Shown here in pieces: positions 24,830 through 33,655 of a stretch of 64,000 bases of DNA. The notes below the pieces were generated by a model. It saw only the letters and a list, made by a program, of their open reading frames with translations, made no database searches and was not told the DNA's origin. Source of the DNA: Sulfitobacter litoralis (lineage in GTDB: Bacteria; Pseudomonadota; Alphaproteobacteria; Rhodobacterales; Rhodobacteraceae); contig NZ_FNJD01000003.1 in the NCBI RefSeq assembly GCF_900103185.1, positions 124,001 through 188,000 of the forward strand, given 5' to 3'. Position 1 is the first letter of the stretch; each line of letters starts with the position of its first letter. Both the position numbers and the translations under genes were made by a program.

Positions 24830-26008
24830 ATGGTCGCACTCACACCTATCTCCCGCAAACCCGTCGGTTTCTATGTACCGGTCGTCGCCGCCGCAGGTGC
24901 CTTTGCCGGCCTGTTCGTCGGCACTGCGCAAGGCAGCGGTCTACTGGGTATCGTGATCGGCGCGCTCACGATGGGCGCGCTGGCGTTCATCCTGACGCAA
25001 CTGATCAAGAACGAAACCATTGCCCGTTGGGGCTCTGTGATCCTACTCGCCGTCATCGGGTTTATCCTTGGCGGTGTCCCCATGCTGGTGCTCGGGGTCA
25101 TCTTCGGCTGGTTCTTCGGCTGGTTCAGCTTCTGGCTTTACGAGGGACGCTACCGCGCCAAGGTCGCCCCCTATCTGACCCCCGGTCAGGTGCTTTGGCA
25201 CTTTGCCTTCCGCATCATCTGTGGCGCGATCCTTGTCTTCCTGATCACACCGATCCTCGTGGTCATGCCACTCAGTTTCAACGCCGAAAACTTCTTTACC
25301 TTCACGCCTGAAATGCTGCGCTTTGATCCCGAAGGCTATTCGCTGCGCCACTACAAGGACTTCTTCAACAGCTCTGCATGGCAAGGTGCCGTCTGGAACT
25401 CGGTCAAGATCGCCCCCGCCGCGACATTGCTCTCGGTCAGCTTCGGGACGCTCGCCGCCATCGGCCTCAGCCAGCAGCACGTGCCGTTTCGCCGCGCGAT
25501 CATGGCGATCCTGATTTCGCCGATGATCGTCCCGCTGATCATCTCGGCCGCTGGGATGTACTTCTTCTACAGCCGCGTTGGCCTGCAAGGAACCTATGTC
25601 GGTGTCGTGCTGGCACACGCGGCCTTAGGCATCCCGTTCGTCATCATCACCGTCACGGCGACGCTGGTGGGCTTTGATCGATCCCTGACCCGCGCGGCGG
25701 CGAACATGGGTGCCAATCCGGTCACGACCTTCTTTCGGGTACAAATGCCGCTAATCTTGCCGGGCGTCATTTCGGGCGGGCTGTTTGCCTTCATCACCTC
25801 GTTTGACGAAGTCGTCGTGGTCCTTTTTGTCGGCTCTGCCGGTCAGAAAACCCTGCCGTGGCAAATGTTCACCGGCCTGCGCGAACAGATCAGCCCCACG
25901 ATCCTTGCCGTGGCAACAATCCTCGTGGTGATCTCGATCTGCCTGCTGACCGTGGTCGAACTGCTGCGCCGCCGTTCGGAACGCCTACGCGGCATGTCAC
26001 CCGGCTAA
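24830..26008 (+). CDS. ABC transporter permease (PotC/PotI type) with N-terminal multi-span extension
   Basis: A 392-residue permease. The C-terminal 265 residues are an ordinary PotC/PotI core with coupling loop TRAAANMGANPVTTFFRVQMPLI (key: AAANMGA...MPL). The first 115 residues add about four hydrophobic segments rich in Gly (AAGAFAGLFVGTAQGSG, VIGFILGGVPMLVLGVIFGWFFGWF in pieces). Such an extension is unusual for this family. The ATG follows four bases after the upstream permease stop. The stop overlaps a 27-nt element found again at 37977. Confidence 0.88.
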   Translation: MVALTPISRKPVGFYVPVVAAAGAFAGLFVGTAQGSGLLGIVIGALTMGALAFILTQLIKNETIARWGSVILLAVIGFILGGVPMLVLGVIFGWFFGWFSFWLYEGRYRAKVAPYLTPGQVLWHFAFRIICGAILVFLITPILVVMPLSFNAENFFTFTPEMLRFDPEGYSLRHYKDFFNSSAWQGAVWNSVKIAPAATLLSVSFGTLAAIGLSQQHVPFRRAIMAILISPMIVPLIISAAGMYFFYSRVGLQGTYVGVVLAHAALGIPFVIITVTATLVGFDRSLTRAAANMGANPVTTFFRVQMPLILPGVISGGLFAFITSFDEVVVVLFVGSAGQKTLPWQMFTGLREQISPTILAVATILVVISICLLTVVELLRRRSERLRGMSPG

Positions 26009-26033
26009 GCCGCTTCCAAATGGTAAAAAATCC
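26007..26033 (+). repeat. Copy 1 of a 27-nt post-stop repeat
   Basis: The segment starting AAGCCGCTTCCAAATGGT recurs at 37977-38003 with only two differing bases over 27. Both copies begin at the stop codon of the preceding gene and are followed within about 12 bases by a hairpin. Possibly a mobile or recombining 3'-end module. Confidence 0.7.
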
Positions 26034-26044
26034 TCGCCGAAGGC

Positions 26045-26079
26045 ATGAGCCGGACCCCAAGGTCCGGCTCATTTCTTTT
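26045..26079 (+). terminator. Strong intrinsic terminator of the second polyamine-type operon
   Basis: ATGAGCCGGACC (26045-26056), loop CCAA, GGTCCGGCTCAT (26061-26072), a 12-bp perfect stem, followed by TTCTTTT. It also lies just after the stop of the convergent transglycosylase gene. Confidence 0.9.
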
Positions 26080-26087
26080 GCGGCAGA

Positions 26088-27344
26088 CTATTCGCCCGCG
26101 GCAGAACGTAAGGCTTCCAACAAACGCAGCGAGGCATAGCCGTCAGGCAACAGTTCCTGCGACAATTGGAACGCGCGCACCGCGCTGATTGTCAGCGGGC
26201 CGATCTTGGCATCGATCTTTACCGTATCGAATCCCTGTGCCGTAAGGCGTGTTTGCAGCTCGATCCGCTCGTCGTAGCTGAGCGCCCGATCCTGCACCGG
26301 CCAGCTGGCCTCGATCGGCCCGCCCCCGGCGATGCGGTCAGCCAAATGTCCGACCCCGATCACATACGCATCTGCCGAGTTATAGCGTTCGATCACCGCG
26401 AAATTGGTATATATCAGAAACGCCGCGCCCTCTGCGCCGCCGGGCAACAGCAAAGACGCAGGCCCGTGATCCTCCAGCACCCCTGTCACGGGGGCCACTC
26501 CGAGGGCTGTCCACTCCTCCGCGGTCTTCAGAATATCGCGGCCCGCCAACAGATAGTCGAACCCGTCGGGCAGTTGCACTTCAACGCCCCAAGGCTGGCC
26601 CGAGACCCAGCCGAAATGCTTGAGATACGCCGCGGTCGAGGCCAGCGCATCACGCGGATCGTCGCCCCAAATGTCACGCTTGCCGTCTGCGGTGAAATCT
26701 TCGGCATAAAGTTGGAAGGACGACGGCATAAACTGAGTATGCCCCATCGCCCCTGCCCAACTGCCCTGCATCTGCGACGGTGTGGTATCGCCTGCCTGCA
26801 AAATCCGCAGCGCGTCCAGCAGCTCGCCTTCGAAGAACGCCCGCCGCCGCCCGTCATAGGCCAGCGTCGCGAGCGAGGTCAGCACCGGATCGCTGCCCCT
26901 GAACGTGCCATAGGCGCTTTCCAGTCCCCAAATCGCGGTGATGATCTCTTTTTCAACGCCATAGCGTTTTTCAATCTGCGCCAGCGCATCTGCCTGTTCA
27001 GCGAGCGCCTTTTTACCGTTGGCAATCCGCAGGTCAGAGGTCGCGGTTTCCAGATAGTCCCAGATGGTTTTGGTGAATTCTGACTGGTTTCGATCACGGC
27101 GAATGACCTCTGTGTCATAACGCACTGTTTGCATCGCGCGGTCAAACACTGCGCCATCGATCCCTGCCGCCAACGCACGGGCGCGGAACGCGGTCAGCCA
27201 GTCTTGCAGCCCCGCGTCGCTTCCGGTCTCTTGCGCGGCGACAGCAGGGCGCGCCGCGCTGTCCGTCTGGGCCAACAGCCCTGTCACGGGGCCAACAGTC
27301 AATGTCACCCCGGTGGCCAATACAGCAATCGTTAGCAGTTTCAT
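26088..27344 (-). CDS. MltB-type lytic murein transglycosylase
   Basis: A 418-residue exported enzyme with a signal peptide, a GH103 lytic transglycosylase domain (about residues 45-345) and a C-terminal peptidoglycan-binding domain (about 355-415, LQTRLTAQGFDTVKIDAKIGP). The catalytic acid is Glu142 in IWGLESAYGTFRG, and GAMGHTQFMPSSF is a further hallmark. It cleaves glycan strands to 1,6-anhydro-muropeptides. The ATG at 27342-27344 is used; 14 upstream codons are not signal-peptide-like. Confidence 0.93.
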   Translation of the reverse strand: MKLLTIAVLATGVTLTVGPVTGLLAQTDSAARPAVAAQETGSDAGLQDWLTAFRARALAAGIDGAVFDRAMQTVRYDTEVIRRDRNQSEFTKTIWDYLETATSDLRIANGKKALAEQADALAQIEKRYGVEKEIITAIWGLESAYGTFRGSDPVLTSLATLAYDGRRRAFFEGELLDALRILQAGDTTPSQMQGSWAGAMGHTQFMPSSFQLYAEDFTADGKRDIWGDDPRDALASTAAYLKHFGWVSGQPWGVEVQLPDGFDYLLAGRDILKTAEEWTALGVAPVTGVLEDHGPASLLLPGGAEGAAFLIYTNFAVIERYNSADAYVIGVGHLADRIAGGGPIEASWPVQDRALSYDERIELQTRLTAQGFDTVKIDAKIGPLTISAVRAFQLSQELLPDGYASLRLLEALRSAAGE

Positions 27345-27425
27345 AAACAGACCCTTCCCAGCATCATGCCCAAAGCGTAGCGGCAAATGCAGGGGCCAGA
27401 AAGAATGATATGCCCGCTGTGCGTG

Positions 27426-29705
27426 TTATTGCCGGGTGCGTTTGACCTTGCGTTTGACCTTGTCGGACTTGCGCTTCGCTTTGACCGCTTTGCGCTTTGG
27501 ATTGGTGCGCCCAGCAGAGCCACCGCGCCCGCGCTTGCCGCCTTTGCCGCCCTGTGAAATCGCGTCACCTTCAAGCGTCAGCAGCTCCAGCGCGATGCCA
27601 CCTGTAACCGGCACGGCCTCGGACAGGCGCACCGTGACCCGTTGCCCGACAGAGATCATCATCCCTGTGTCCGACCCCATCAGCGTGCCTGCATCCTGAT
27701 CGAAATGGAAATACTCGCGCCCCAGCGACCGCATGGGCAGCAGCCCGTCGGCACCGGTTTCGTCCAGCTTCACGAAGGCTCCGAACCGCGCGATGCCGCT
27801 GATCCGGCCCGAGAACTCATTGCCGACACGTTCAGACAGATAAGACGCCAGATACCGGTCGGTGGTGTCCCGCTCTGCCACCATAGACCGGCGTTCGGTG
27901 TCCGAGATATGCGCGCCGGTCTGTTCGATATCCTCGATATCAAGCTGGCTCAGCCCGTCGTTGCCCCAACCATGTGCAGTGATCAGCGCACGGTGCACGA
28001 TCAAATCCGCATAGCGGCGGATCGGAGACGTGAAATGCGCATAGGACCGCAGCGCCAGACCAAAGTGTCCGATATGCGCAGGCCCGTAATAGGCCTGCGT
28101 CATCGACCGCAGGGTCGACAGGTTGATCAGCTCGGCATCATCGGTGCCCGCCGCGTCATTCAGCAGTTTGTTCAGATGGCGCGTGTGCAGCACCTGCCCT
28201 TTGGCCAACGTATAGCCCGCCGCCTGCGCCGTTTCGCGCAGGGCGTCCAGCTTGGCCGGCGAGGGTTCTTCGTGAATGCGATAAAGCAGCGGCGTTTTCT
28301 TCGCCAGCAGCGTCTCGGCCGCCGCGACATTGGCCAGCACCATGAACTCTTCGATCAGGCGGTGCGCATCCAGACGGTCTTTAAAGTTCACCGACTTTAC
28401 GGTGCCGTCCGCGTCCAGTTCGATCCGCCGCTCAGGCAGGTTAAGGTCCAGCGGCTGGCGTTCGGCACGTGCAGCTTTCAGCGCAGCGTAGGCGGCATAG
28501 ATCGGCTTCAGAACAGGCTCTTGCAACGGGCCCGTGCGGTCATTCGGATTGCCGTCTATCGCGTCTTGCACCTCTTCGTAGTGCAACGAAGCAGGCGACC
28601 GCATCAGCCCGCGATGGAACGTATGGCCGATCTTGTTACCCTCGGCATCCAACACCATACGCACCGCGATACAGGCACGCGGCACGCCTTCGTGCAGCGA
28701 ACACAGGTCGCCCGACAGACGATCAGGCAGCATCGGCACAACGCGGTCGGGGAAGTAAGTCGAATTGCCCCGTTTGCGCGCCTCGCGGTCCAGCGCAGAG
28801 CCGGGGGTGACATAGGCGGCGACATCCGCGATTGCGACCCAGACGACATGGCCACCCTCATTCTTGGGGTCTTCGTCAGCATGGGCATAGCACGCGTCAT
28901 CATGGTCGCGCGCGTCAGAGGGGTCGATGGTGATCAACGGCAAATCACGCAGATCCTCGCGCCCTTTCAGGCCCTCGGGTTTCGCCGCATCGGCTTGCGC
29001 CATCACATCATCAGGGAAATCGTCGGGGATACCGTGCTGGTGGATCGCGATCAGGGACACGGCCTTGGGGGCGGACGGATCGCCAAGGCGTTCAACGATA
29101 CGCGCCCGCGGCGACCCCATGCGGGCCTTTGGCCCCGATTGTTCGGCCTCGACCAGTTCGCCGTCTTTGGCACCGTGGGTTGCGTCACCGGGCACCCACC
29201 ATTCCTTGTCCGACCCTTTATCGATGGGCACAATGCGCCCACCTTCGGTTGTCTTGCGGAAAATACCCAGCACCCGCTGCGGGTTCGCGCCGATGCGACG
29301 GATCAGCCGCGCCTCATAGTGAAAATCCTCGCCCTGAACCAAGGTCAGACGCGCGAGGATGCGGTCCCCTGCACCCAAGGCAGGGTCGGAGGCCCGCGGT
29401 ATCACGAGCACGATCGGCTCTACGCCTTCGCCCTGCCATTCCATCGGTTTGGCAAACAGGTCGCCGTCCTTATCGGGGCCGGTAATCTGCAACACGGACA
29501 CTGGCGGCAACCGGTCGGGATCTTGATAGCTGCGCTTGCGCTTTTCCAGATGGTCTTCGGCCTCAAGCTCTTTCAGCACGCGTTTCAGGTCAATCCGGGC
29601 CGCTCCCTTGATGCCGAACGCCTTGGCGATGTCACGCTTGGCGGTCAGAGTGGGGTTTTCGGCGATCCATTCAAGGATCTCGGGCTTTGAAGGTATTTTG
29701 CTCAT
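27426..29705 (-). CDS. rnr: Ribonuclease R
   Basis: A 759-residue processive 3'-5' exoribonuclease that degrades structured RNA. The order is an N-terminal helix-turn-helix (residues 1-65), cold-shock/OB domains, the RNB catalytic domain with DPSDARDHDDACYAH, an S1 domain near 635-710 (GRISGIARFGAFVKLDETGADGL; key: GFAFVK-like strand), and a very basic C-terminal tail (KRKAVKAKRKSDKVKRKVKRTRQ; key: Lys/Arg-rich). Conserved aspartates that bind Mg are intact. It heads a possible operon with the next gene four bases upstream. Confidence 0.95.
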   Translation of the reverse strand: MSKIPSKPEILEWIAENPTLTAKRDIAKAFGIKGAARIDLKRVLKELEAEDHLEKRKRSYQDPDRLPPVSVLQITGPDKDGDLFAKPMEWQGEGVEPIVLVIPRASDPALGAGDRILARLTLVQGEDFHYEARLIRRIGANPQRVLGIFRKTTEGGRIVPIDKGSDKEWWVPGDATHGAKDGELVEAEQSGPKARMGSPRARIVERLGDPSAPKAVSLIAIHQHGIPDDFPDDVMAQADAAKPEGLKGREDLRDLPLITIDPSDARDHDDACYAHADEDPKNEGGHVVWVAIADVAAYVTPGSALDREARKRGNSTYFPDRVVPMLPDRLSGDLCSLHEGVPRACIAVRMVLDAEGNKIGHTFHRGLMRSPASLHYEEVQDAIDGNPNDRTGPLQEPVLKPIYAAYAALKAARAERQPLDLNLPERRIELDADGTVKSVNFKDRLDAHRLIEEFMVLANVAAAETLLAKKTPLLYRIHEEPSPAKLDALRETAQAAGYTLAKGQVLHTRHLNKLLNDAAGTDDAELINLSTLRSMTQAYYGPAHIGHFGLALRSYAHFTSPIRRYADLIVHRALITAHGWGNDGLSQLDIEDIEQTGAHISDTERRSMVAERDTTDRYLASYLSERVGNEFSGRISGIARFGAFVKLDETGADGLLPMRSLGREYFHFDQDAGTLMGSDTGMMISVGQRVTVRLSEAVPVTGGIALELLTLEGDAISQGGKGGKRGRGGSAGRTNPKRKAVKAKRKSDKVKRKVKRTRQ

Positions 29706-29708
29706 GCT

Positions 29709-30311
29709 TCACGAGGTAGCACGCGCACCCCGCTTCGTCATGGGCAAATCGTCGATTGTATCCACGTCTGTCAATGTCGCGACCCGTGCAATGCGGTGAT
29801 CAGGCAGCGTGGCGATGGTATCGGCCAGCGCATGTTCCGTCGACCAGCGGACGTTTTCAAACAGGCGCGGCGGCACGGGGCGGGCGCGTTTCAAGCCGAT
29901 CAGCCAATAGCCCCCGTCCGGTGCAGGCCCGAACACCGCATCTTGCGACCCGAGCGCGCGAAACGCCTCTACCACCCGCGCGGCGGTCACACCCGGAATA
30001 TCCGCCCCGATGACACAGACCGGCCCCGCAGGCGCACCGCGCAGCATGCGGCCCATGCGGTCGCCCAGATCGCCGCGCCCTTGCGGCCAGCGCGGCAGAT
30101 GCGCGGGCCAAACGCGGCTGGACAGCCCTGCCCGATCCGGTGCGACAGCCAGCACCACCTGCCAGCGCGGGTCTTGCACACGACGGATCAAAGCGCGGGT
30201 CTGATGCCGGAACCACCACGCAGCGGCGGTCATGCCCAGATCACGGCCAAGCCGCGTCTTGACCCGCCCCGGCAGCGGCTCTTTCACCATGATGACAAGC
30301 GTGCGGTTCAA
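29709..30311 (-). CDS. DUF2064 / TIGR04282 family glycosyltransferase-like protein
   Basis: A 200-residue GT-A-fold protein with VKEPLPGRVKTRLG at the N-terminus, VIGADIPGVTAARVVEAF in the centre, and AVFGPAPDGGYWLIGL. These mark the DUF2064 family, some members of which act in arsenosugar biosynthesis, but no arsenic genes are nearby. The start is TTG at 30309-30311, overlapping the upstream GNAT stop (TTGA); the family alignment from [11 protein letters not shown] supports it. Confidence 0.85.
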   Translation of the reverse strand: MNRTLVIMVKEPLPGRVKTRLGRDLGMTAAAWWFRHQTRALIRRVQDPRWQVVLAVAPDRAGLSSRVWPAHLPRWPQGRGDLGDRMGRMLRGAPAGPVCVIGADIPGVTAARVVEAFRALGSQDAVFGPAPDGGYWLIGLKRARPVPPRLFENVRWSTEHALADTIATLPDHRIARVATLTDVDTIDDLPMTKRGARATS

Positions 30312-30730
30312 AGCGACAGCACCATCTCGCGATGATCAATGCCGGCGTCATCAAAGACCGGCCCCTGCGCCACGAACCCCAGCTTTTCGTAGAACCCCAA
30401 AGCATGCAGCTGCGCGCCGAGCTTCACGAAGCGCACGGCAGACTCCTTGCGCGCCTCTTCGACGGCCGCACGGATCAGCGCCGCGCCAAGGCCGGTACCG
30501 CGATGGGATTTGATTACACACACCCGCCCGATTTTGGCTGTGTCTCCTTTGATATGCATCCGCGCCGACCCGATGGGGAGCTCTTCTTCAGTCGCAAGGA
30601 AATGGGTCGCATCGCCGTCGCGGTCGTCCAGCTCTTCCGCCTCAGATACGTTCTGTTCTTCGATAAAGACAATGCGCCGCAGCAGGTGGCAACTGGCAAG
30701 GTCTTCGGTCACGGCGATATGGGCGGTCAT
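30308..30730 (-). CDS. GNAT family N-acetyltransferase
   Basis: A 140-residue protein with the acetyl-CoA binding loop [15 protein letters not shown] (Q/RxxGxG/A as RGTGLG) and a C-terminal [24 protein letters not shown]. This resembles ElaA/YjcF-type small acetyltransferases. The substrate is unknown. Its ATG overlaps the dapE stop by four bases and its stop overlaps the next start, so it is translationally coupled on both sides. Confidence 0.88.
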   Translation of the reverse strand: MTAHIAVTEDLASCHLLRRIVFIEEQNVSEAEELDDRDGDATHFLATEEELPIGSARMHIKGDTAKIGRVCVIKSHRGTGLGAALIRAAVEEARKESAVRFVKLGAQLHALGFYEKLGFVAQGPVFDDAGIDHREMVLSL

Positions 30731-31872
30731 GCAAAATAGTCCTTCAGGATGCGGGTATAAATTGATTTCAGCTGGTGAATCTGCGCCACCTCGACGTTCT
30801 CGTCGACCTCATGCATGGATTGACCGACCAGCCCAAATTCGACCACAGGGCAGTGGTGCTTCATGAACCGCGCATCCGACGTCCCGCCAGAGGTAGACAG
30901 TTCAGGCGTCACCCCCGTCTCTGCCTGCACCGCCTTGGAGACCAGATCGGACAGATCACCGGGGGGCGTGATAAAGCTTTCGCCCGATATCTTGACCTTC
31001 AGTTCGATCTGCACGCCAAAGCTGTCGCGGATCGCGGCGGCCTGCTCTTCCAGCCATGTGGTCAGGCTGTCGCCCGAATGCATGTCGTTAAAGCGGATGT
31101 TCACCGTCGCGCGGGTTTCAGCGGGGATCACATTGGTCGCGGGATTACCGGTATCGACCGTGACGATCGCCAACGTAGACGGGTCGAAATGATCAGTCCC
31201 TTCGTCAAGGGTATGCGAGGCAAGCTGGTCCATCAGCCGCATCATCGCGGGCATCGGATTGTTGGCGCGGTGGGGATAGGCCGCGTGACCTTGTTTGCCG
31301 ATCACGCGGAAATGCGCGTTCAGGGACCCGCGCCGCCCGATTTTAATCATCTCGCCCATCGAATTGGGACAGGTCGGCTCACCCACCAGACAAACGTCCA
31401 TCCGCTCGCCCGCGTCTTTCATGTAATCCAGCAAGGCGCGGGTGCCGTCGATGCCTTCGGCTTCCTCGTCTCCGGTGATCGCCAGCACAATCGATCCGTC
31501 GGGGGGCGTGTCGCGGACAAAGTCGATGGCCGCCGCAGTAAAGGCGGCCACACCGGATTTCATATCGGTGGTGCCGCGCCCGTACATAATGCCGTCTTTG
31601 ATCTCTGCGCCAAAGGGCGGCATCGTCCAATCGGCCTCGTTCCCGATGGGCACGACATCGGTGTGACCGTTAAAGCCAAAGCTACGGGTGTTTCCCTGCT
31701 TGCCCCAACGCGCAAAAAGGTTCTTGATCCCGCCACGGTCGGCCCACGCACAGTCAAACCCCGCATCGGTCAATAGATCGTACAACACCTGTTGTGCCCC
31801 CCCATCTGCGGGGGTGACCGACGGGCAACGCACCAGTTTGGCGGTTAGGTCTACTGGGTCGATGCTGGTCAT
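30727..31872 (-). CDS. dapE: Succinyl-diaminopimelate desuccinylase
   Basis: A 381-residue M20-family zinc hydrolase that removes succinate from N-succinyl-LL-diaminopimelate in lysine and peptidoglycan synthesis. Predicted metal and catalytic residues are His70 and Asp72 (FNGHTDVVP), Asp103 ([10 protein letters not shown]), Glu136/Glu137 (TGDEEAEG) and the late histidine of [11 protein letters not shown]. The partner dapD lies 0.8 kb upstream in the same direction, with two small genes between. Confidence 0.96.
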   Translation of the reverse strand: MTSIDPVDLTAKLVRCPSVTPADGGAQQVLYDLLTDAGFDCAWADRGGIKNLFARWGKQGNTRSFGFNGHTDVVPIGNEADWTMPPFGAEIKDGIMYGRGTTDMKSGVAAFTAAAIDFVRDTPPDGSIVLAITGDEEAEGIDGTRALLDYMKDAGERMDVCLVGEPTCPNSMGEMIKIGRRGSLNAHFRVIGKQGHAAYPHRANNPMPAMMRLMDQLASHTLDEGTDHFDPSTLAIVTVDTGNPATNVIPAETRATVNIRFNDMHSGDSLTTWLEEQAAAIRDSFGVQIELKVKISGESFITPPGDLSDLVSKAVQAETGVTPELSTSGGTSDARFMKHHCPVVEFGLVGQSMHEVDENVEVAQIHQLKSIYTRILKDYFA

Positions 31873-31956
31873 GTCAGGGCTCCTTCGGCATGTTTCGCAG
31901 TGTTGCCCTACATTTGTGAGGAAAACACGCGGAAGCCAAGGGGGCGAGGGTATGCC

Positions 31957-32295
31957 CTAGTCGAAAAACGGCGTCATTTGCGCAATGATGACCGAGTTTT
32001 CATCCAGCGCCCGCGCCATCAGCGCGCGTTCATCCTCGTCGATTTCGTGGCCTTCTTCTTCGCGCTCGGCAAGGGTGCCGTATCCGGTCACGTCCAGTGG
32101 GTTCGTGTCTGCCTGTTTGAGAATGGCAACCGTTTCGCGTACCGCTTCTGCCTCGTCGATACCAGACGCAAAGCACATCAACGCGGCACCGGTCGCCTTA
32201 TCCGGCAAGCCGTCACCGTCCTTGCGCCCGATTTCGACCAACAAGGTATAAACCTGCTGGCGCGACGGTTTCTTGGGTTTCTTCTGGTCAGACAT
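31957..32295 (-). CDS. Small acidic protein of unknown function
   Basis: A 112-residue, mostly helical acidic protein beginning MSDQKKPKKPSRQQVYTLLVEIG. I recognise no family. An alternative GTG start four codons upstream lies inside the stem of an adjacent terminator. The ATG at 32293-32295 directly follows the terminator's T-run, so no ribosome-binding site is visible. Expression would need read-through and unfolding of that hairpin, or a promoter and start inside the gene. It sits between dapE and glsB-type genes on the same strand. Confidence 0.7.
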   Translation of the reverse strand: MSDQKKPKKPSRQQVYTLLVEIGRKDGDGLPDKATGAALMCFASGIDEAEAVRETVAILKQADTNPLDVTGYGTLAEREEEGHEIDEDERALMARALDENSVIIAQMTPFFD

Positions 32296-32328
32296 AAAAA
32301 GGGCCACCGCATTAAGATGCGGCAGCCC
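32296..32328 (-). terminator. Intrinsic terminator of the glsB-type gene, touching the next start codon
   Basis: On the minus strand a 12-bp stem (with two G-T pairs) and a 4-base loop end in TTTTT, and the very next bases are the ATG of the downstream gene. Plus-strand arms are 32301-32312 and 32317-32328. Confidence 0.85.
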
Positions 32329-32356
32329 TATCGTGTTCTGTGACGTCTGAAAAGGG

Positions 32357-32611
32357 TCAGCTACGTCCGCGTACCAAACGTGTGACCCAAATCAACAGGC
32401 AGGCCCCGATGACGCCGACGACCAGCTGACCAATCCAGCCACCCAAGGTCGCACCGACGATTGTCATCAGCAGGAAGTTGGCGACGATCGCGCCAATGAT
32501 CCCCAGAATAATGTTCATGATCAGCCCCATATCGGACTTCATGATCTTTTCCGCGATCCAACCGGCCAGACCACCGACGATTATTGCTGCGAACCAACCC
32601 AGACCTGTCAT
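32357..32611 (-). CDS. GlsB/YeaQ/YmgE family stress-response membrane protein
   Basis: An 84-residue very hydrophobic protein of the transglycosylase-associated protein family (PF04226). The pattern is IIVGGLAGWIAEKIMKSDMG, then two further Gly-rich spans. Members are induced by general or envelope stress in several bacteria. It starts at the ATG at 32609-32611, with GGAGA upstream. A GGAAC-N18-GTTC motif is 35 bases upstream and a terminator follows, so it is likely a single-gene stress unit. Confidence 0.9.
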   Translation of the reverse strand: MTGLGWFAAIIVGGLAGWIAEKIMKSDMGLIMNIILGIIGAIVANFLLMTIVGATLGGWIGQLVVGVIGACLLIWVTRLVRGRS

Positions 32612-32645
32612 TTCAAATTCTCCATAAATCTTGTTTCATAGAGTG

Positions 32646-32671
32646 AACTCACAGGTCTGTGAAAAGGTTCC
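32646..32671 (-). promoter_or_regulatory. Candidate stress-type ECF promoter, GGAAC-N18-GTTC
   Basis: On the minus strand GGAAC (32671-32667) and GTT (32648-32646) are separated by 18 bases, followed by C. The element begins just after the dapD stop codon and points to the glsB-type gene. The same motif and spacing occurs at 6863-6888. Confidence 0.45.
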
Positions 32672-32672
32672 C

Positions 32673-33500
32673 TTAGTCGCGCAGCAGCTCGTTGATCGAG
32701 GTTTTGGAGCGGGTCTTTTCGTCGACGCGCTTCACGATCACGGCGCAATAAAGGTGCACACCGTTCTTCGACGGCATGGACCCCGCCACAACGACCGACC
32801 CCGCTGGCACTTCGCCATAGAAGACTTCGCCGGTTTCACGGTCGAGGATTTTGGTCGACTGGCCGATGTAGACCCCCATCCCCAGAACAGAGCCTTCGCG
32901 GACGATACAGCCTTCGACCACCTCGGAACGCGCACCGATAAAGCAGTTGTCTTCGATGATTGTCGGGCCAGCCTGCATGGGCTCGAGCACGCCACCGATG
33001 CCAACGCCACCCGACAGGTGGACGTTCTTGCCAATCTGCGCGCAGGACCCGACGGTCGCCCATGTGTCAACCATTGTGCCGCTGTCGACATAGGCACCAA
33101 TGTTCACAAAGGACGGCATCAGCACAACGCCGGGCGCGATATAGGCCGATTTGCGCACGACACAGTTGGGCACGGCGCGAAAGCCTGCCTCTTTCCAGTC
33201 GGCATCGTTCCAGCCTTTGAACTTGCTATCGACCTTGTCCCACCAGCCGCTGCCCTGCGGGCCGCCGTCTTGCTGTTCCATATCCTTGATGCGGAAGCCC
33301 AGCAGGACCGCTTTCTTGGCCCATTGGTTCACATGCCAGTCGCCGTTCTCCATCTTTTCGGCAACGCGCAGCTTGCCGCTGTCCAGCGCGGCCAGCGTGT
33401 CTTCGATCGCGTCACGTGTTTCGCCGGTGGTGGCCGATGTGATCGTGTCACGGGCATCCCAAGCGGCTTCGATGGCAGTTTCAAGTTGGGCGTTCGACAT
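32673..33500 (-). CDS. dapD: Tetrahydrodipicolinate N-succinyltransferase
   Basis: A 275-residue left-handed beta-helix acyltransferase. It succinylates 2,3,4,5-tetrahydropyridine-2,6-dicarboxylate in the lysine/diaminopimelate pathway. Hexapeptide repeats run from about residue 105 to 225 ([33 protein letters not shown]). The signature [16 protein letters not shown] precedes them. The product is consumed after transamination by DapE, encoded downstream. Confidence 0.96.
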   Translation of the reverse strand: MSNAQLETAIEAAWDARDTITSATTGETRDAIEDTLAALDSGKLRVAEKMENGDWHVNQWAKKAVLLGFRIKDMEQQDGGPQGSGWWDKVDSKFKGWNDADWKEAGFRAVPNCVVRKSAYIAPGVVLMPSFVNIGAYVDSGTMVDTWATVGSCAQIGKNVHLSGGVGIGGVLEPMQAGPTIIEDNCFIGARSEVVEGCIVREGSVLGMGVYIGQSTKILDRETGEVFYGEVPAGSVVVAGSMPSKNGVHLYCAVIVKRVDEKTRSKTSINELLRD

Positions 33501-33655
33501 GGGTGTAGCTCCGGCGAATGAGGGTCAAATGTTGCGACTGGCTATACAGTCGTCAGGCCCGTCGTGCAATGACGTCGGATGGCGTGGTCATTTGCGCCAA
33601 AGGCGGGCATGTTGCGATAAAGGGCGCAAACCGCTCGGATAGACCGGAGAGTATG

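Noticed and set aside
27642..29690. 682-codon open frame antisense to RNase R
   Set aside because: Composition is Arg/Gln/His-rich, as expected for the complement of a GC-rich gene, and the RNase R reading on the other strand has complete family motifs.
29709..30311. Arsenosugar biosynthesis role for the DUF2064 protein
   Set aside because: The family includes such members, but no arsenic methylation, resistance or ArsS-like gene is nearby.
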